Positions 58,590 to 64,000 of a stretch of DNA of 64,000 nucleotides are shown here, one piece after another. The first letter of the stretch is position 1, and the number at the start of each line of letters is the position of its first letter. The translations under genes and the position numbers were made by a program. Below the pieces are notes generated by a model. That model was given only the letters and a program-made list of their open reading frames with translations. It ran no database searches and was not told the DNA's origin. The DNA comes from Gymnothorax reevesii (Eukaryota; Chordata; Actinopteri; Anguilliformes; Muraenidae). The DNA is taken from assembly GCA_029721435.1 (NCBI GenBank), contig CM056576.1, positions 118,781,166 through 118,845,165 on the forward strand, written 5' to 3'.

Positions 58590-59315
58590 AGATTTGTGTC
58601 CGAGTGTGCGTGCGTGCCTGTGTTCAATAACCATCGGTAATAACAAAATCAAGAATGTGCGAACTTTCAAGTATCTTGTGTATACAATTACAAATGAAGA
58701 ATTGAATACATCTCATTTCCTGTATGCAAGAATAGGAGCTGCTTTCCAGAAATGGAATGAACTCAAGCATTTATTAACTGATCGCTGAATAAAGCTATCG
58801 ACACAAGTGACTTTCCTAACTACATCTGTACGGTCTTGCCTTCTATATAGCATCCAGGCATAGTCATTAACGGAGAAAGATAGCCATGTACGTTGGAGAT
58901 CATATGGCGTGGTTTATTGAGAAAAATGGTTAAGGGTGGATATGAGCACATAAATACCCCGAGCAGGAGTAATAAACAGAAGGAATCGGACAGTGAGCTG
59001 GATTAGAGATATAAAATCTCAAACGAACACCTTCGAGAAATAGCAAACACATTACCATTTAGGAATTTCTGCCATCGACAACATCTTAAATATTTAGGAC
59101 ATGCATGCAGGCTGGAGAGTACTGTTTGATGTTAAAACATCAAGGAAAGTATGGATCAATGTCGAGAAAATGCTAGGTATTGACACACTCCAAGCACGGA
59201 AAATCATGATGGACAAAACAGCATTGATGTCACAGGTGGATGAGAGACTTTCCCCATCTGGAACACCCCTAGGCCAATGATGTGCCCTGTATGACGATGA
59301 TGATGATGTGTGTGA
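58590..59315 (+). pseudogene. LINE reverse-transcriptase C-terminal relic with GATGAT tail
   Basis: One nearly continuous frame reads NKIKNVRTFKYL..TITNEELNT.., then RIGAAFQKWNELKHLLTDR, then after a stop a VTFLTTSVRSCLLYS segment. Near the end it reads DVKTSRKVWINVEKMLGIDT and ARKIMMDKTALMSQVDERL. This is the order of the post-RT C-terminal region of a non-LTR retrotransposon ('V.FKYLG..IT', 'RI..A..KW..LK..L.DR', 'SRLLYS'). At least five in-frame stops make it dead. The 3' end is (GAT)n-like, GACGATGATGATGATG, as in several fish LINEs. Endonuclease and polymerase parts are absent, so it is a 5'-truncated copy. Confidence 0.75.
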
Positions 59316-59325
59316 GTCTTTAGAC

Positions 59326-59534
59326 CAGGGGCGTCCAATCTTATCCAGAAAGGGCCACTGTGGGTGCTGGTTTTTGTTAGAGCCTAACACTAACTCACCT
59401 GATTCTACCCATCAAGGTTCTGATTGAAACCCCTGATTAGTTAATTAGTAGAATCAGGTGCAGTATCACTGCTGCAGGCTAGGACAAAAACCTGCACCCA
59501 CACCAGCCCTTTACGGATAACATTGGACACCCTG
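59326..59534. mobile_element. hAT-like MITE next to the LINE tail
   Basis: Left end CAGGGGCGTCCAATCTTATC, right end GATAACATTGGACACCCTG: inverted, with inner paired words (GGGTGCTGGTTTTTGT and ACAAAAACCTGCACCC; CACCTGATTCTAC and GTAGAATCAGGTG). The 8 bases outside are CTTTAGAC and CCTTAGAT, 6 of 8 identical. Non-coding. Confidence 0.85.
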
Positions 59535-59837
59535 CCTTAGATTGTGGTAGAAGATCTGCAGAGACTGTGCAGGCTCTAGGTACATGGTCTGGGCATTTCT
59601 CTATTGGGGAGGTTGGGTGGAGAAGCTTTTCAGTGTGGATGAATGACTGCCACTCTAAAGGGGGGCAGGAGGACGCAATCTGTTGAGCTAGCTGGAGGGG
59701 CCCAGCAGGTCTGAATAGCGTTATTACTTTTTATAGATAGGAATGGGCTCTCTTGCTTGCAGCCGGAGTATTTTGATTCTGACTGCAACTTGCAGTCATT
59801 TCAGAGATTTCTGTGGGGGAGACACATACCAGAACTT
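59535..59837. other. Non-coding stretch
   Basis: G-rich sequence without a recognised feature. Confidence 0.35.
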
Positions 59838-60000
59838 CTAAATGTTGTAGACGGTAATAAAAAGTTGTTCAAGGTTGAGCAGCGATATTCTGGATGCTGT
59901 AGGACATTGAATAGAATAGTATGGGTGACCAGTTAGCAAGGAGTTGCAGTAGTCTGGGTGGCAGATCACTGTAGCTTGGATTAGGAGTAGTGTTGAGTAG
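59838..60000 (-). pseudogene. Second LINE fragment (L2/CR1-type RT C-terminal region)
   Basis: The minus-strand frame contains a QATVICHPDYCNSLLTG segment followed by HPYYSIQ, which matches the conserved 'LV.SRLDYCNSLL.GLP...I..LQ..QN.AARL' region of fish LINEs. The expected QNAAARL portion appears in another frame (IQNIAAQ), so a frameshift follows. Only about 50 codons survive. Confidence 0.65.
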
Positions 60001-61089
60001 GTGGTCTGGTGTTGTAGAGTAGGACTCTGAAGGACCATGCTACTGCAGTGGCAAGGGAGCCAAGATCTGTGTAAACAGACAAAAAAAGCCGGGGCCCTCA
60101 TACAGATACCTCATGGGACTCCTGTAGAAGGAGGCTGAGAGTAGAGCAGAGCAAATATATGGCACAGGACGATGTTTAAAAATGAAAAGTAAGTTTCACT
60201 TTAAATAGGGTAATCACACTACAGAACCGCCAATGAGCTACCATAGTTTAATAGTAATGCCCCGACTGCAGAGAATTCTCTTCAGACACTATGTCAACAT
60301 GGGGGCATGTGTTGCATGTACAAGACAGCGACAATACTAAAACAGCATCATTTATGCATTCATCCCATAAAATAAGAAGGTACCCCAGTGGAAAGAAATT
60401 ATAGATGCTGTGGTGTTTTACATCGCCAAGGGTATGGTGCTCGTATACACAGTTGAAAAGCTGTGGTCCATCCACATGCATCATCCGCATATAAGTGCAT
60501 GGTAATGACTTCACAAAAGAGAACTAGATGGCACTCAGGGAGTGCATTACCTCCTCTGTGTTGCAACCATTGGCGGTGGAACCGTCACTGAACTTGAATG
60601 TTAAATGAGTGTTGACAGTGCTGTCTTTACGCGTTTAGACTCTTTTTTGGCTTGTGAATCAAGAATATGAGTCGGATCTTGACCAAAATTTAATCGCTAC
60701 TACAATAGCAAAGTATCTATTAACACACAAAAATGACTTCCATCTTTCACTTTCTGAGATATCCCGTTAACCGACGAGTTAATGAACAAATGAACAAACA
60801 AATGAAATCACTCAGTGAGTGACAACTTGGCAAAATAAAGTAGAAAAATGCTGTCAGTGGATGACAGCAAGATATATCCCCAAAATGACAGCATTCTTCT
60901 AATAGTTCATCGTTCATAATTTGGCCTTGTAGAAGCAGAACAGGAATGGTCATTGGGTCCTGTAAATCAACTGTAGAACTTATCTGGGCACCAGGAATAT
61001 TCTCAGGAAAATTTGCTGGTAGACAGGCCAATTCAATGACACCCTTTCTCAATGCACTAGAAGCAATCACATAAAGTGTGATATGATCC
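60001..61089. other. Non-coding stretch
   Basis: The 114-codon minus-strand frame at 60747-61091 and the one at 60248-60514 show no family motif. Nothing else recognised. Confidence 0.35.
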
Positions 61090-62110
61090 AATCAGAACTG
61101 TTTAAGTTATTGTATTTGGAAATGTTAAAATTGACCGAGTTGCGATGCTACAGGCGCCACTATAATCAATAACTTCCTCTTCTATGCAACAGGAATGTTG
61201 AAAGCATATTTGACATGATTCCCATTAAAGCTACTTGCATCAATGGTAGTTTCTAAAAGTTAATAGTTTGGCCTGGTGGTGGCGCAGCAGCAAAGGTCAA
61301 TGTGTGACTAACATCAATATTAGGCCTTGTTTATGTACCAGACACAATCATAAGAAGTGGGGGATGGTTCCCATCGAAACTGGTATTGTTTTTGGAAATA
61401 TAAAGTTTGATCTGGTGGTGGTGCTACAGGAAAGGTTTTGGGGTCACGCCTACGGTTTGTCCTCTATGCTCCATGGATGTACGCATAAAGTTTCCCACAA
61501 TTCCCATAAAAACTGTCAGGTAACCGCAGTTTCCAAAAATGATAAGTTTGGCCGGATGTATGCACTATGGCCAGGGTCATAAGGTCACCAACATCATTAA
61601 AATGTCTTTTCTCTGGCTCAGAAACAATCACAAGAAGTTTAATATGATTCCTATCAAAACTATTTGAGTTATCGAATTTGGAAATTTGAAGTTTAACCTG
61701 GTGGTGGCACTACAGGAAAAGTTGTTGGGTAAAATGAAGCAAGAGGGGTTGTCCTGTATGTGGCAGGCGAGAACCAAAAATGTTTCCTGCGATTCCCATC
61801 AAAACAGACAAGTTACTGTGATTTTTAAAAATTCAAAGTTTGGCCTGGTGGTGGCACTACTGCAAAGATCATGGGATTACCAACATGCGTAAAAAGTCTT
61901 CTTTCTGGCGAAGAGACAATCGAAAGAACTGTGACATGATTCCCATCAAATCTGTATGAGTTATTTCATTTGGAAATGCACAGTTTGACCTGGTGGTGAC
62001 GCTGCAGGAAAGGTGGTAGAGTCACACAAAACAACATGGTTTGTCTGATATGTGGCAGGAATATACAACAATTGTTACCATGATCGAACTAAATTTGCAG
62101 CCGCTATCAT
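61090..62110 (+). repeat. Tandem repeat, about seven units of 138-148 bp
   Basis: The core AAGTTTGGCCTGGTGGTGGC (or variants) recurs near 61272, 61410, 61550, 61698, 61841 and 61988, with a weaker one near 61131. Units alternate between a form that continues into TGATTCCCATCAAAACT then GAGTTAT and a form with GTAACTG-like text, suggesting a dimeric higher-order unit near 285 bp. Open frames here (61268-61582, 61686-61892) contain repeated FDLVVALQE-like words because the DNA repeats, and are not judged genes. Confidence 0.85.
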
Positions 62111-62653
62111 GTGAACAGAATGACAAACAATCTAACTGACAAATGACATTTCATGACAAATGAAATGAGTACAAATGCTGGTGAAAACATATTACTGGTG
62201 AAGGTATAACAATGGTAAATTTCCTAATTACGATTCATAAACTGCAAGCCAGCTCTCATCGTGAATAAATAAAAGCTTTCTCTTGAAAAAATGTTTTTTA
62301 TCCCTGCAGAACACAAGACTTTTTGTAGACAAAATTTGACATATGCTATTTACATGCTTTATATTAAAATCATAAATGATTTTGTTATTTAGCATGCAAA
62401 TAACAAATAATTTTTGCAAACAAATTGCTTATTAGTTAATTCCAATAGGTAAATGTATCTTTGCTCTTATTAATCAGTCTTATTGTGCAAATTAAAACAA
62501 AACTTATTCGAATAATTCCTTGGTCAAATATTTTGTTTTTCTGAAAATAAAATTGATTAATATCATAAATTGGGTTTGGACTGAAAAAGCAAAGATTTAT
62601 TTTTAGGCCTTACTCGTACAGTTGGGAGTACAGGAAAACCTTGCAAGACCAAA
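62111..62653. other. Non-coding AT-rich stretch
   Basis: Nothing recognised. Confidence 0.4.
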
Positions 62654-62944
62654 ATGCCTGCTAACAATCAAACCAAGAGAGACAGCAGTCCCGAAAATCT
62701 GAGTTTCATCCAGAGTGGAGACCAGCAGCTGGTCAGTGACTGTACCAAAAGCAGCCGACAAGAAAGATCAAGACAGAGGATCAAGATGAGGCGCATGCAG
62801 TGGTTAGTGCATTTCTCACAGAGAGAAAAGCTGTCTTGGTTGACTCGCCAGCTTGAAAACTGGACTGCTGAGGGTCAAGACAGTGATTTTGATGGATATA
62901 ACATGATAATCAGTTGCAGAAAACTCCAGAGAAAGGTGTTATAA
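62654..62944 (+). CDS. Unrecognised 96-codon open frame, protein-like
   Basis: ATG at 62654 with a good context (ACCAAAATGC). The peptide is hydrophilic and charged: MPANNQTKRDSSPENLSFIQ at the start, a basic middle (RQERSRQRIKMRRMQ), then LSWLTRQLENWTAEGQDSDF and CRKLQRKVL. It looks more like a real soluble protein than most frames here, since it lacks the Cys/Phe/Ser excess of chance frames. A weak donor-like GTGTTA overlaps the last codons, so this could be one exon. No family was recognised, and the next protein-like stretch is at 63586. It may also be chance or an old transposon. Confidence 0.3.
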   Translation: MPANNQTKRDSSPENLSFIQSGDQQLVSDCTKSSRQERSRQRIKMRRMQWLVHFSQREKLSWLTRQLENWTAEGQDSDFDGYNMIISCRKLQRKVL

Positions 62945-63585
62945 GATGTTTGCCAATGGAACAAAAAGTACCCGCCTCCTCGTCAGTGATCTTTCCTACA
63001 CTGATTGGGCATGAAGACGGCTCCACCTTTTGATCTCTGATCACTTCACTTTTGTACACTTTGGGCACTTTTCCTGAATGGGCTTTGAAAATCATGAAAA
63101 TATGAGCGTAATCCTTGGATTTTACATACGTTTTACATATACATGTTAAAAAAAAAAAAAAAAAAACATTTAAAATTTAACTTACCAACTATTTCATCCA
63201 GGGCACTCAACTTACTGCTGCCAGAAACAGTCTATGCTCTGTTGAGCAGTCGATAATTTGTAGTATGTTTTGTGGACTATATATATTCCAAGGCCACTGC
63301 AGATTTTGGACACAGCCCTGCCTCTGGCTTTGTCAGAGAGGCGAAATACAGCTTTGTGTTTGAAATGACTCAGCAGAAGTAGAAGGCATACTTGAAAGCA
63401 GTTAGGTGGACTTGTGGATATAATCATAAGAAAATATATAGTTTTTTTAATCAATTTATTCTGTCCTTATACACACTTGATTAAGCAGTTGGCTGTTTTT
63501 CTTCAAAAACATAATTTATTTTTTCAGATGCAGTTGACAGGAGTAGGGCGAGAGAGAATTGTCTACTTTCATAAAATTCCTTCAA
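62945..63585. other. Non-coding stretch with A-run
   Basis: A-run at about 63149-63168. A polypyrimidine tract and AG (TTTTTTCAG, near 63527) resemble a splice acceptor, but every frame directly after it meets a stop within about 70 bp. Confidence 0.35.
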
Positions 63586-63840
63586 ATGGAGTTTGAAATT
63601 GAATCAAAAGTAATTAACCGAGTTACAGCTGATAAATGTGATGCATTTATGGAAGTTTGCATTTTGAAAACCGTGCCTCAGCTATTGATTTTTAAGCTTT
63701 TACAAGCAGTCAGAAATTTACCTAGAAGAAAACAGAAAGGTATGCACAAGCACCTGCATGAATCAATCTTTCTTTATCTTTCAAACTTTTCAATTGCAAA
63801 AATGCATTCTCTGTCTGCTTACTTCAGGAAATATAATTAA
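63586..63840 (+). other. Possible exon-like frame, unrecognised
   Basis: From an ATG at 63586: MEFEIESKVINRVTADKCDA.., a Leu-rich stretch (VPQLLIFKLLQAVRN) and PRRKQK, where a GTATGC donor-like word (near 63740) occurs. The first 50 codons look protein-like; after the donor the frame turns Phe/Ser-rich, as in intron. With 62654-62944 it might belong to one gene, but no acceptor gives an open frame. Confidence 0.2.
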
Positions 63841-64000
63841 TTATAATTCTAAATACATCCTTACAATCTGTCTCGTAAACCAACCTGACAGTATTTATTT
63901 TTCTGATGTTAGTGTTGAGCTTGACTGCCGGCTGGCTCATACTATAAGAAACACCAGTGTGAGGATGCCTTCCTTTACACTGCATTAGCTTCATTTATCA
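63841..64000. other. Non-coding window end
   Basis: Nothing recognised. Confidence 0.4.

Noticed and set aside
61268..61892. Frames of 104 and 68 codons in the tandem array
   Set aside because: Their repeated words follow from the DNA repeat, and the frames are broken between units.

Overview
This window looks like nuclear DNA of a ray-finned (teleost) fish. It is AT-rich and CpG-poor. It is crowded with fish-type repeats: tRNA-headed SINEs, 8-bp-duplication hAT MITEs, TTAA-flanked piggyBac-like elements, Tc1 and mariner relics, a PIF/Harbinger element, LINE tails and LTR-like blocks. There are long (TA)n and (GATA)n tracts. No host protein-coding gene could be recognised. The longest open frames are about 100-170 codons, without family motifs, and most fall in repeats. 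The window reads as intergenic or deep-intronic sequence. The species cannot be named from it.

Layout. 0.4-1.0 kb: TTAA-flanked element. 3.4-4.5 kb: dispersed repeat, (TA)n tract and a degenerate tandem array. 6.9-7.1 kb: hAT MITE with a perfect 8-bp duplication. 8.3-9.4 kb: an unusual CpG/ACGT-rich inverted-repeat element carrying a 33-codon reading frame. 9.8 kb: foldback MITE. 12 kb: SINE. 15 kb: SINE split by a hAT MITE. 16.1-18.3 kb: piggyBac-like sequence, an acidic minus-strand coding relic and a CpG-rich promoter-like block ending in a strong splice donor. 25.7-27.2 kb: large inverted repeat followed by an LTR-like block that recurs at 49.1-49.9 kb. 28.6-29.8 kb: hAT-like element with CCGAATC motifs. 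31.8 kb: full-length SINE with an 11-bp duplication. 32.3-34.7 kb: Harbinger transposon with Myb-like and transposase relics facing each other. 35.0-35.7 and 45.0-46.1 kb: further LTR-like blocks. 41.5-41.9 kb: TIR element. 49.9-50.7 kb: relic first exon of a fish transposon-type protein. 54.4-56.5 kb: Tc1-like transposase relic split by a 1.15-kb element. 56.8-57.3 kb: internally deleted mariner inside a CpG-rich periodic sequence. 58.6-59.3 kb: LINE C-terminal relic with a GATGAT tail, followed by a hAT MITE. 61.1-62.1 kb: seven-unit ~140-bp tandem array. 62.6-63.8 kb: two unrecognised, protein-like frames.

Nothing here forms an operon or pathway. The coding content that can be identified belongs to transposons, and every such copy has a stop, frameshift or deletion. 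The main interest is the nesting history, the ACGT-rich element at 8.3-9.4 kb and its internal frame, and the promoter-like CpG block at 17.6-18.3 kb. All assignments rest on reading motifs by eye; no database search was possible.
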